DNA of 64,000 bases from JAHOYW01 sp963664605 (GTDB taxonomy: Bacteria; Verrucomicrobiota; Lentisphaeria; Victivallales; Victivallaceae), in the NCBI GenBank assembly GCA_963664605.1, contig OY761536.1, positions 248,001 to 312,000 of the forward strand. Direction: 5' to 3'. Within the stretch, counting starts at the first letter, position 1, and every line of letters begins with the position of its first letter. Below are positions 26,936 to 35,105 of the stretch, piece by piece. The position numbers and the translations under genes are program-made. The notes under the pieces are model-generated. The model saw only the letters and a program-made list of their open reading frames with translations. It was not told where the DNA came from and did not search any database.

Positions 26936-28726
26936 ATGAAAAAGCTATTTTGGACTTTATTAGTATTACTCTTTTCATGTGCATTAAATATTTTCGCAGC
27001 AACGGTTGAAACTCCAATGACGCAGGACCTTGATGCCAATAGTTATGTAATATCAAATATTGCTGATTTGGTAACAGCCGGTCCGTGGGCTGACGTAAGG
27101 GCATACGGAGCTGATCCGACTGGCACAAGCGACAGTTATACAGCATTTTACAATGCTGCAAACAGTGGTGTTGGAACAGTTTTTGTCCCCAAAGGCACTT
27201 ACCGGCTCGACTCTCCGCTCTCATTAGCAGTCAATCTCATTGCTGAAGATGGTGTTGTAGTTATTAATTATTATGGTTCTGGAACAGCTATAACTATTAA
27301 CGGATCGTCCTATGCAACCGGCCGGATAATATCCGGATTTAAACTGGTATCTAAAGCATCGAGTCAAAACGGGATTCTAATTAGCGGCGGAACTTTTATG
27401 AAAGCCAGGAATATAGTAATTGATGATTTCGATGGTATAGGATTACGAGTGGGAGTAGCAGGGACCAGTGGAGTATATTTTGCTAATGTTTCAGAAGTAT
27501 ATTGCCGCAATGTAACGGTTCAAGGAGATACAGGAATACTTGTTGACGGTGTTTCCATACCTAACTCAAATGCTAATACTTTTACAAATGTCGCCGTAAA
27601 AGGGAAATGGTCTACATTTTATCATATAAAAGGTAATCGTAATCTGTTCTTAATGGGAAATGCTGAGGTTAATACTTCTGAAGACGGTTGTGATGATGTT
27701 TGGAAAATCGAAGGTATTGGAAATGTGGTTGACGGATGTTATTATGAAATGTCTGTAGCAGGAACTCTTCCTGACTGTACGTTTTCATTTTCTTCAACCT
27801 CATCCGGCAACAAAATAAAAAATATCTATCATACGGCAGGAGGGGAAAATATATATGCTTACACAGATGACCAGGGATGGGGCAATGAACTTTCTTATGC
27901 TCCTTTGGGCTGGAATTTTCCTTTTCCGGTTGAGAACAAAAGTGTCGAAAACCTTGTAACCAATTCGCATTTTAAATATATGAACGGAAATGCCCCCTAT
28001 GGTTGGACAATAATCAACCAGTCTGCTCAGGAATCATCAATTGTACGTGGTTCAAAGTACAGCCTTAAAATGAGCGGAACCAGTTATGCAAACTGTTATG
28101 CTGCCGGTCATTCAAGTTCAATAAGCGGGCTTCCTATAGAAAGGTTCCAAGGTAAGACAGTTGTTGCAGGGGTATGGGTGAAATCAACTGACTCTGATAC
28201 TCAACCCCTGAAAATATGGACCGGTGGAACAGGATATGGCGGTAACAAACACACCGGTGATGGAACCTGGCAGTTTATAACCGCTATGGCTAGAGTTCCG
28301 GAAGATGCTACTAACCTCAGCTTACAATTGCGAAGCAATGGCACTACATATTTTAGTGAGCCAATATTAGTTGAAGGAGTTCATCTGCCGCAACCCAGTC
28401 CAAGGCCTCTGAATGACGGCTATGCCCGTATGGCCGGGCCTTTTATCGGCAGCCCGTTCATAACTTTTGCGGATGGTGATCCGACTCCTGATGTGAGCGA
28501 CGGCAACCATTTCAAGACTTCTAATACACTCAGTACGACTATTACTGATTTTGACGGCGGGGCTCCCGGCCAGGAAATAACTATTGTATTCGGCGATGCC
28601 AATACAACAGTGTCAGATTCCGGAAACATCAAGCTGTCAGGTGCTTTCACCTCAACGGCTGATGATACGTTAAAATTATTATATGATGGAACTTATTGGT
28701 ATGAAACATCCAGAAGCGTCAACTAA
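26936..28726 (+). CDS. Secreted pectate-lyase-like right-handed beta-helix protein
   Basis: 596 residues. A clear signal peptide (about 1-22, ending FAA) is followed by WADVRAYGADPTGTSDS (residues 51-67), the opening of the Pectate_lyase_3/GH28-like beta-helix fold also used by phage tailspikes. A carbohydrate-binding-like domain follows (about 335-485). The last 90 residues (ADGDPTPDVSDGNHFKTSN onward) resemble C-terminal modules of phage tailspike and fibre proteins. It is probably an exported polysaccharide lyase or hydrolase, or a glycan-binding protein. The ribosome site is AAGGGTGAAG. It is bounded by hairpins on both sides, so likely monocistronic. Confidence 0.82.
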   Translation: MKKLFWTLLVLLFSCALNIFAATVETPMTQDLDANSYVISNIADLVTAGPWADVRAYGADPTGTSDSYTAFYNAANSGVGTVFVPKGTYRLDSPLSLAVNLIAEDGVVVINYYGSGTAITINGSSYATGRIISGFKLVSKASSQNGILISGGTFMKARNIVIDDFDGIGLRVGVAGTSGVYFANVSEVYCRNVTVQGDTGILVDGVSIPNSNANTFTNVAVKGKWSTFYHIKGNRNLFLMGNAEVNTSEDGCDDVWKIEGIGNVVDGCYYEMSVAGTLPDCTFSFSSTSSGNKIKNIYHTAGGENIYAYTDDQGWGNELSYAPLGWNFPFPVENKSVENLVTNSHFKYMNGNAPYGWTIINQSAQESSIVRGSKYSLKMSGTSYANCYAAGHSSSISGLPIERFQGKTVVAGVWVKSTDSDTQPLKIWTGGTGYGGNKHTGDGTWQFITAMARVPEDATNLSLQLRSNGTTYFSEPILVEGVHLPQPSPRPLNDGYARMAGPFIGSPFITFADGDPTPDVSDGNHFKTSNTLSTTITDFDGGAPGQEITIVFGDANTTVSDSGNIKLSGAFTSTADDTLKLLYDGTYWYETSRSVN

Positions 28727-28743
28727 GAAACACAAATAAAGCT

Positions 28744-28787
28744 CACTTATCCTGCCCGCTGAAATCAGCGGGCAGGATAAGTGTTTT
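28744..28787 (+). terminator. Very strong intrinsic terminator, 18 bp perfect stem
   Basis: An 18 bp perfect stem (28744-28761 with 28766-28783, core CCTGCCCGCTG) closes a 4-nt loop and is followed by TTTT. It lies 17 bp after the beta-helix gene stop. Confidence 0.92.
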
Positions 28788-28826
28788 ACATGAATAAAAA
28801 AATAACAAAAGGAATCAAATTTTTAG

Positions 28827-30335
28827 ATGAATTCTCCAGAAATAAACTATCGGGACAAAGTTTTCGGTTGCTGGGCAGGTAAATGCCTTGCTGGCGCTAT
28901 CGGCATGCCATTTGAAGGAGTGCCGTTTCAGCCAGATATGAAAGCTGATAATATTAATATTCAGGATGTTCCGAATGACGATCTTGAATTGCAGCTGGTA
29001 TGGCTTATCGCGCTCGAAAAATATGGCCTCAAGCTCAACCCTATGCATTTAGCAAAATACTGGCTGGATGATATCAAGCACGGTGTTGATGAATACAGCA
29101 TGGCAATACGCAACATCAAACGCGGAATCATGCCTCCGGCAAGCGGTTGGGAAGATAATTTCTTTCACGATGGAATGGGCGGAGCAATCCGTTCTGAAAT
29201 CTGGGCGGCGGTATTTTCCGGACGCCCGGACGTTGCCGGTTATTTTGCCGCCAATGACGCAATAGTGGATCATTGGGGCGACGGCGTTTGGGCCGAAAGT
29301 TTCCTGGCAAAAGCCGAAAGTCGCCTTTTTGAGAATGAAGATATACTTATATCATTGAAGGTTTCCTTAGCTGAATTACCGCAATCAGGCAGACTGGCTC
29401 AAGCCCTGACAGAAGTTATAAAACTTTATGAACGCGGAATAAGCGAAGAAAAAGCAAAGGCGTTTATCATACGCAAATACTATCATCATAACTTTACAGA
29501 TTGTGTTATGAACCTTGCTTTTATGGTTTATGCCCTGCTATGGGGAGAAGGGGATTTTATAAAAACCATCCTGCTTGCCATAAATTGCGGCCGCGATACA
29601 GATTGCACTGCCGCGACCTGTGGTTCATTCCTCGGCATCTGCCATGGAAGTGAAGTCATTCCGGATTATTTGTTGAATCAGCTTTCTCCTGATTTAGTAA
29701 TAAGCAAATATATCAGCCAGATCGACGGAATCCCCCGCACTTTGCCTGAACTGGTTGAACGCACCGTCGCTTTGCATGAAAAGCTGGCAAAAGATATACC
29801 CGAAACGCATTATCCCGGATACCAGCCGCTTATCCCGGGGAAACCAGCCGGCTTTGACCGCGCCCGCTGGCTGGTTCTTGACGAATCCGAACACGATATC
29901 GAATCAGTCAAGGAAAATCTGTTGAAAAATGGAAAATGCCCGGAAGAACTCGAAAAGAACATTATCAATACTGACGGCTTGACTTTTGACTTGTCAAAAC
30001 ATGCCGCAAACGCGAATACATTGAATCTTTTCACCTTTCTCAATGTTGAAAATCAGGATATTGACAGCAATGACATTGTCATTTCCGCCACCGCTGATGT
30101 TGGTATGACTTTGTGGTTTGACAACGACAAACTTTTCAATCATCATTCCCGCCAACTTGCCATTCCATCCTTTCACCGTACAGAGGGCGGAGCGGCTTTT
30201 AATTATCCTCTGAAACATGGAGATCATAAACTGATACATATTAAGTTGTATTCTTGTTTATCACCGCTAAATTGCACCTTAATGTTTGGAAATAATCTCA
30301 ACGATCATCTTGAGGGATTTAAACTGAGTATATAA
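28827..30335 (+). CDS. ADP-ribosylglycohydrolase family protein, paralog 2
   Basis: 502 residues, paralogous to the protein at 20870. It shares VFGCWAGKCLAGAIGMPFEG, the first metal motif PNDDLELQ (Asp51, Asp52) and the second motif NCGRDTDCTAATCGSFLG. The C-terminal 140 residues are again an added beta-rich domain, but clearly diverged. The two paralogs keep the same length and domain order, which suggests an ancient duplication within sugar loci. The start has AAAGGAATC upstream. It is followed after 1 bp by a HAD phosphatase, so the pair may process one metabolite in sequence: glycosidic cleavage, then dephosphorylation (inference). Confidence 0.87.
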   Translation: MNSPEINYRDKVFGCWAGKCLAGAIGMPFEGVPFQPDMKADNINIQDVPNDDLELQLVWLIALEKYGLKLNPMHLAKYWLDDIKHGVDEYSMAIRNIKRGIMPPASGWEDNFFHDGMGGAIRSEIWAAVFSGRPDVAGYFAANDAIVDHWGDGVWAESFLAKAESRLFENEDILISLKVSLAELPQSGRLAQALTEVIKLYERGISEEKAKAFIIRKYYHHNFTDCVMNLAFMVYALLWGEGDFIKTILLAINCGRDTDCTAATCGSFLGICHGSEVIPDYLLNQLSPDLVISKYISQIDGIPRTLPELVERTVALHEKLAKDIPETHYPGYQPLIPGKPAGFDRARWLVLDESEHDIESVKENLLKNGKCPEELEKNIINTDGLTFDLSKHAANANTLNLFTFLNVENQDIDSNDIVISATADVGMTLWFDNDKLFNHHSRQLAIPSFHRTEGGAAFNYPLKHGDHKLIHIKLYSCLSPLNCTLMFGNNLNDHLEGFKLSI

Positions 30336-30336
30336 A

Positions 30337-31041
30337 ATGAATTTTGAATCGCAATATTATTTTGTTGATATTGATGGCACGCTTACAAATTACCGTTCTG
30401 GCTCTATCTCTCCGGATAAAATGCTGCATGGCAATTTCCTCTTCCCTGTAATCCGCGAAATGATGCTTGAATGCGGCTGGGAAAAACAAAAAGCTGAGGA
30501 TGCGATTTTAGAACTTGTGACACGTATCCAATTCTGGGACTATACTGATTTTATTGCAGAATTTGAACTTCCTGTAGTAAAGACGTTTGAGCAGATGCGA
30601 CAATGGCATTTCGATAATTTAACTATTTATCCGGAAACCGTGGAATTGGTAAAGCAGCTTGTTTGTGATGGGAAACAACTATTTGTCATGAGTAATAATC
30701 CATATGTGGGATGTATGTTTAAACTTCAAGTTGCCGGACTTGCGGATGATGATTTTTCTTCGCCTTATTTCCGCCGTGTTTTCGGAACAGTTGCCCTGCG
30801 AGGATGTAAGAGTGTGCCTGAGGTCTGGAAACGCGCAATTTCCCAAATTCCGGCGGATGTCTCAGAGATTGGTGTTATCGGTGACAATCCTCGGGAAGAT
30901 GGGGAAATTCCACGCTCATTAGGAATAAAAGATACTGTTATTATTCCCCGCCCGGAAATTGCACATGGAATTGAAAATACACAAAAACAGAAGCTAACAG
31001 AGAGTGAACATTCAACGGCTTCTGTAAAACACCTCAATTAG
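30337..31041 (+). CDS. HAD-superfamily phosphatase-like protein
   Basis: 234 residues. Motif I is FVDIDGTLTN with nucleophile Asp11 and acid/base Asp13; motif II is FVMSNNPY; motif IV is GVIGDNPREDG. A helical cap lies between motifs I and II. It probably dephosphorylates a sugar phosphate or a nucleotide. It starts 1 bp after the ADP-ribosylglycohydrolase stop, so translational coupling is likely. Its 3' end overlaps the convergent sulfatase gene by 8 bp. The substrate is unknown. Confidence 0.83.
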   Translation: MNFESQYYFVDIDGTLTNYRSGSISPDKMLHGNFLFPVIREMMLECGWEKQKAEDAILELVTRIQFWDYTDFIAEFELPVVKTFEQMRQWHFDNLTIYPETVELVKQLVCDGKQLFVMSNNPYVGCMFKLQVAGLADDDFSSPYFRRVFGTVALRGCKSVPEVWKRAISQIPADVSEIGVIGDNPREDGEIPRSLGIKDTVIIPRPEIAHGIENTQKQKLTESEHSTASVKHLN

Positions 31042-32512
31042 TGTAACCGGAACGATTCAGCACAAAAGCATCATGGTCCTGAAACATCAGGCTGTCATTT
31101 GGATTTTCAAGGTAACTTTCGTCATAAAGGGGATATTTTTTCCACTCAAGTCCCGATTCTGTTTCCACATAAGCATTTTTTGCGTTTTCAGATTTTAGAT
31201 ATTCAAGTAAAGGTTGTTTCATGCTTTCTTTAATTGGCAGATCAGCTTTATTATTTGTTTCCTGCGGATCATTGATCCGGTCAAAGAGAAATTCTTTGTC
31301 ATCACCGGCTGAATAAAAATATTTCCATTCCCGGTTAACTGCCATGTAAATCCCTGTCTCACCTTCACTATATTGAGAAAATACTGTTTTACGTTCACAA
31401 TTTCCATCAGCAACTTGCGCCATGTCTTCGCCATCCAATTCAACATCTGACAAGTCTGTTCCTGCTGCTGACCCGATAGTTGGAAAGACATCAACCAAAC
31501 TTACTGCTTGTTCGCAAATCCCCCCCATTTTAAAACGTTCAGGATAACGTATAATCATTGGCACTTTTGAAGACGCATCATGCATGCTTCGTTTCCCGAA
31601 GCAATTGTAATCGCCAAGATATTCACCATGATCAGAAGCAAAAATAATTAATGTGTTGTCCAACTCGTTGCTATGCTCCAAAGCTTCAAGTATACGTCCA
31701 ATCTGGTAATCCACAAACGATATTGTGGCATAATAATAAGCTTTTATATTACGCATCAGGTTGTTGTCGATTCCGTAATCGCGATATTTGTAACGGTTTT
31801 GTCTGTGGTTGATCCATGTATGCAGTGAAGTACTGGCATCCGGCACTTCCGGCAAAGGCATGTCAGGCGCACGATACAGTTTGTGCCACGGTTTTGGCGG
31901 CGCGAATGGCGGATGCGGATGAATAAAACTCGAAAACAACATCCATGGCTTTTCTTTTCCAGACTGTTCATGAATGAAATCAACGCTACAGTCTCCAATC
32001 CAATTACTGGGATGATCTTTCTCTGAATGCAGCGATATTTGCGGTATATAATACATCTCTCCACGCGTCCCCTGTGGCTCATCAAAATCATAACCGTTAT
32101 CCTGCAGCCACTTGCAATAGTCATCCTCTTCAGGATTTGAACAGCATTCTTCTTGTATCAATCGCTGTTGAAAACCTCGCATCGCCTGCTTGTCAGGCGT
32201 AAAATGACATTTGCCGATAGCTTTAGTCATGTAACCATTTCTATTCAGCACCCCTGGGATAGAATTGCCATTGTCAGGCGGCATAGTTCCATTATGGGCA
32301 AGTCCGGTTTTCTGGGGATAAAGGCCATAATGCATACAGCATCTGGCAGAAACACAAACAGGTGATGGAGAATAACAACTGGTAAAAGCTGTTCCTTCTT
32401 TGACGAGGCGGTCAAGGTTGGGAGTTTTTATAACTGGGTTTCCCAGTGCGTGAATGGTATCCGCACGCTGCATGTCAGTAAAAATCAACAGTACATTAGG
32501 TTTATCGTTCAT
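31034..32512 (-). CDS. Sulfatase (type I, formylglycine-dependent)
   Basis: 492 residues from the preferred ATG at 32512. It starts with the alkaline-phosphatase-superfamily pattern KPNVLLIFTDMQRAD and has the formylglycine site SPVCVSARC with Cys53, to be converted by a maturase. Other sulfatase blocks are SSFIHPHPPFAPP, ASDHGEYLGDYN and HDASSKVPMIIRYPE. There is no signal peptide at this start; the upstream in-frame ATG at 32581 would add 23 residues of uncertain value and lies upstream of the predicted promoter -10. It removes sulfate esters from carbohydrates. It is divergent from the AraC-family regulator, which probably controls it. Confidence 0.9.
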   Translation of the reverse strand: MNDKPNVLLIFTDMQRADTIHALGNPVIKTPNLDRLVKEGTAFTSCYSPSPVCVSARCCMHYGLYPQKTGLAHNGTMPPDNGNSIPGVLNRNGYMTKAIGKCHFTPDKQAMRGFQQRLIQEECCSNPEEDDYCKWLQDNGYDFDEPQGTRGEMYYIPQISLHSEKDHPSNWIGDCSVDFIHEQSGKEKPWMLFSSFIHPHPPFAPPKPWHKLYRAPDMPLPEVPDASTSLHTWINHRQNRYKYRDYGIDNNLMRNIKAYYYATISFVDYQIGRILEALEHSNELDNTLIIFASDHGEYLGDYNCFGKRSMHDASSKVPMIIRYPERFKMGGICEQAVSLVDVFPTIGSAAGTDLSDVELDGEDMAQVADGNCERKTVFSQYSEGETGIYMAVNREWKYFYSAGDDKEFLFDRINDPQETNNKADLPIKESMKQPLLEYLKSENAKNAYVETESGLEWKKYPLYDESYLENPNDSLMFQDHDAFVLNRSGYTN

Positions 32513-32522
32513 TGTATCACCA

Positions 32523-32617
32523 AATATTATTTTAAGATTTAATCTACTATTGATTTTATACCTTAATTGTGTTAATATCAATATAAAAAAGAGACTATAA
32601 ATATTGTTTTAAGATTA
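32523..32617. promoter_or_regulatory. Divergent control region with an 18 bp direct repeat
   Basis: Two 18 bp direct repeats, 16 of 18 identical, lie at 32523-32540 and 32600-32617 and share the core TTTTAAGATT. The starts are 77 bp apart and bracket the intergenic space between the sulfatase and the AraC-family gene. A minus-strand promoter candidate TTGATA (32576-32581), 17 bp, TAAAAT (32553-32558) lies between them. Tandem direct repeats are typical AraC-protein sites. Confidence 0.55.
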
Positions 32618-32619
32618 TT

Positions 32620-33483
32620 ATGCAAAAATTAGCACTACAAAAAATTAATCCTGTTATTCGCGGAGCCAATTACTCTTCAATGAATCCGCTCCGTTTTGGT
32701 CCTAGAATTAACTACGGTTACCAGTTATTCTATGTATTTAAAGGGACTGGAACGGGCCGGATAAATGAAAATAATTTTGGATTGTATCCGGGAACGTTTG
32801 CTCTTTACGGCCCGGGAGACGTTCATGAATTCAAAAGCTTCAGCCATGAAACAATGACTTTTGCAACGATATATTTTTCATGGCATAAAGTTGACGTAAA
32901 ACGCATGGCGACAAGCAATAAAAATGTAGCAGAGCTAAGTGATGAATATTGGCGTTTAGCTGATCCTAAAGCATCTGTTGAAGGACTTCCTGCAATTCCA
33001 TTTGTTTTAGAAATACCCCAAAGTGAATGTATGACAATTGAGAAATTGCTCCATGAAACCGGTCGCGGCTTCAGAAGGTCTAATAGTCCTTTACAACAGC
33101 TCAAATACAGGTCTGCATTACTGGCAATAATCTATGAGTTAATAAAACTTAATCAACATAAATCAGGCTGCGTGGAACACCATCTTATACGCCGTTTCAG
33201 GGAATATATAGACGAACACTATTTTAACGGGCTTAAACGCAATGACGTTAGCAGTTTTTTATGTATAAGCGAAAGCTACCTGACTACCTTGCTTCGTAAA
33301 GAACTTGGCACAAACTTTACTGATTATTTAACCAGAATACGTATGCAAAAAGCAATGGAGCTACTTCAATACAGCAATCTCAGCATAAAAGAAATTTCTG
33401 TTGCTATAGGTTTTCGCGACTATAATTATTTCATAGCCCGCTTCCGTCAACTCCATTCTAAACCACCTGGAGCATTTAGATAA
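32620..33483 (+). CDS. AraC-family transcriptional regulator
   Basis: 287 residues. The N-terminal cupin-like effector domain (about 1-160) contains YGPGDVHEFKSFS. The C-terminal AraC DNA-binding domain (about 185-287) has two helix-turn-helix units; the second reads SIKEISVAIGFRDYNYFIARF, shortened here as the canonical A-x-x-x-G-F-x-D-x-x-Y-F-x-R-x-F pattern. These regulators usually activate sugar genes on binding an inducer. No Shine-Dalgarno is visible before the ATG. It is divergent from a sulfatase, with direct repeats between, which points to that sulfatase as a target. Confidence 0.9.
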   Translation: MQKLALQKINPVIRGANYSSMNPLRFGPRINYGYQLFYVFKGTGTGRINENNFGLYPGTFALYGPGDVHEFKSFSHETMTFATIYFSWHKVDVKRMATSNKNVAELSDEYWRLADPKASVEGLPAIPFVLEIPQSECMTIEKLLHETGRGFRRSNSPLQQLKYRSALLAIIYELIKLNQHKSGCVEHHLIRRFREYIDEHYFNGLKRNDVSSFLCISESYLTTLLRKELGTNFTDYLTRIRMQKAMELLQYSNLSIKEISVAIGFRDYNYFIARFRQLHSKPPGAFR

Positions 33484-33707
33484 TAAAGTCAACTTTTATT
33501 CCGCTTTGCTCACGGTTTCATAACATTATTATAATTTTTATCATTAGCTTGATGTGTAAATATCAATATTCAAAACAGCAAGTAGCGTTTGATTAAACGC
33601 AATAAAACTTGTACACAGCTTATATAGATAATTCTACCAGTATATCTTGATTGACAATTACATTTTAATATATGAACAATTCTTTCCCCAAATAAAGATT
33701 TGTGGTT

Positions 33708-35105
33708 TTATAGTTTTCGTCCCTCGAGAAGTTGGGTTTTTATCCAGTCATTCGTCAGTTTGTCGCCGGTATTTTCCATCCAGGCATATAAGCGTTTGCG
33801 AAAATCCGCAAGTTCATGGGAGAAGGCTTCATCCGAAGCAAGATTTTTCAATTCATAAGGATCATTTTCGAGGTTATATAATTCATCCCGGTCGGTTGCG
33901 TTCCAAATATATTTCCATTTGCCGTCAGTTATCATTCGTTGACTGAACTGTCCGAACTGGTTGCCGTTCCAACTGCAGAAAATATCATTCCTGACAGGGG
34001 TTTCATCTCCCAGCATAGCCGGCAGCAGGCTGATCCCGGAAAATGTTTCCGGTTTTTCCAGTCCGTATAGATCAATATAAGTTGCAGGCAAATCAATTGA
34101 ATTGGATACAAAACCCTTGTGGCGGGTTTCGCCTTTAATTCCATCAGGCCAACGCATTATCAGGGGGACACGGCATACATCGTCATACATTATGTAATGT
34201 TTGTCGAGCATTCTGTGTCCGCCGATCATATCGCCGTGATCGGCTGTATAAATAACAAGTACCTCGTCAGCTATTCCAAGTCTGTCGAGTTCATCAAGGA
34301 TTCTGCCGATTTGCGCATCCAGCAGACTGATTTCGCCCAGATAACGAGAAACTACCGGAGCCCAGTCATCCCAGGTAAAATTTTCAACGCCCCAAGTACG
34401 GAGTTGCTGTTCCTGTATGTACGGTTTGTTTTTGAAAGTGTCGCCGAAACTGCCCCATGGTTCAATACACTCCGGGGGATACATTGAATTGTAAGGTTCA
34501 GGAACGATATTCGGCAAATGTGGTTCAACCGTATCCATATTGATATAAAACGGTTTTCCGCCTTCGACCCTTTCCCTTAGTCTTTCAATTACATTATCGC
34601 AGGTCCATGAGAGTTTTGATTCTTCCGGCGTGATGTACGGGTCGGAATTGCCGAACCATTTGCCATGCGAAGGCTGTGGAGGAATTCCCTTGTCTTTTCT
34701 CCACTTGTAATATTTGCCGTCGCTCAGGAAAGTATCAAAGCCGTAGTCGGTCGGCTCGGCCCGGTTATTTACATGCCACCTGCCGAAAAAATCCAATGTC
34801 ATTCCGTTGCGGGATAAAATACGCGGGAACACGGTTGCTTTCGTGTCCAGCGTCTTAGAGCATTCGCCGTCAAAATTGCAGATTGTACCATGCTGCTGCG
34901 GCCATTGTCCGCACAGATATGAAGTCCGGGTTGGCACACAAAGCGGGGTCGGGGTATAGGCGTTTTCAAAAAATATGCCTTCATTCGCCAGTCTGTCCAT
35001 GTTAGGGGTTTTAACAAGTGGATGCCCTGTAATTCCCATGCAGTCAAAACGGTGCTGGTCTGACTCGATGAATATTATTCCACGTGGAGAATTGGACGAT
35101 TTCAT
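33708..35105 (-). CDS. Sulfatase (type I, formylglycine-dependent)
   Basis: 465 residues. It contains IFIESDQHRFD at the start, the formylglycine site LCVPTRTSYLCG with Cys56, and YTADHGDMIGGH and LDKHYIMYDDVCRVPLIM later. It lacks a signal peptide. The ATG at 35105 follows AAGGA at about 8 bases and lies inside the end of the upstream fusion gene, giving a 62 bp overlap, unusually long for an operon pair. It is the last gene of the leftward polysaccharide operon. It probably desulfates the same glycan as the fusion protein. No terminator was found in the 224 bp that separate it from the AraC gene. Confidence 0.9.
   Translation of the reverse strand: MKSSNSPRGIIFIESDQHRFDCMGITGHPLVKTPNMDRLANEGIFFENAYTPTPLCVPTRTSYLCGQWPQQHGTICNFDGECSKTLDTKATVFPRILSRNGMTLDFFGRWHVNNRAEPTDYGFDTFLSDGKYYKWRKDKGIPPQPSHGKWFGNSDPYITPEESKLSWTCDNVIERLRERVEGGKPFYINMDTVEPHLPNIVPEPYNSMYPPECIEPWGSFGDTFKNKPYIQEQQLRTWGVENFTWDDWAPVVSRYLGEISLLDAQIGRILDELDRLGIADEVLVIYTADHGDMIGGHRMLDKHYIMYDDVCRVPLIMRWPDGIKGETRHKGFVSNSIDLPATYIDLYGLEKPETFSGISLLPAMLGDETPVRNDIFCSWNGNQFGQFSQRMITDGKWKYIWNATDRDELYNLENDPYELKNLASDEAFSHELADFRKRLYAWMENTGDKLTNDWIKTQLLEGRKL

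Noticed and set aside
33484..33707. Terminator between AraC and sulfatase genes
   Set aside because: Only a 6 bp stem (GCGTTT/AAACGC, 33585-33600) without a T-tract is visible; too weak to call.
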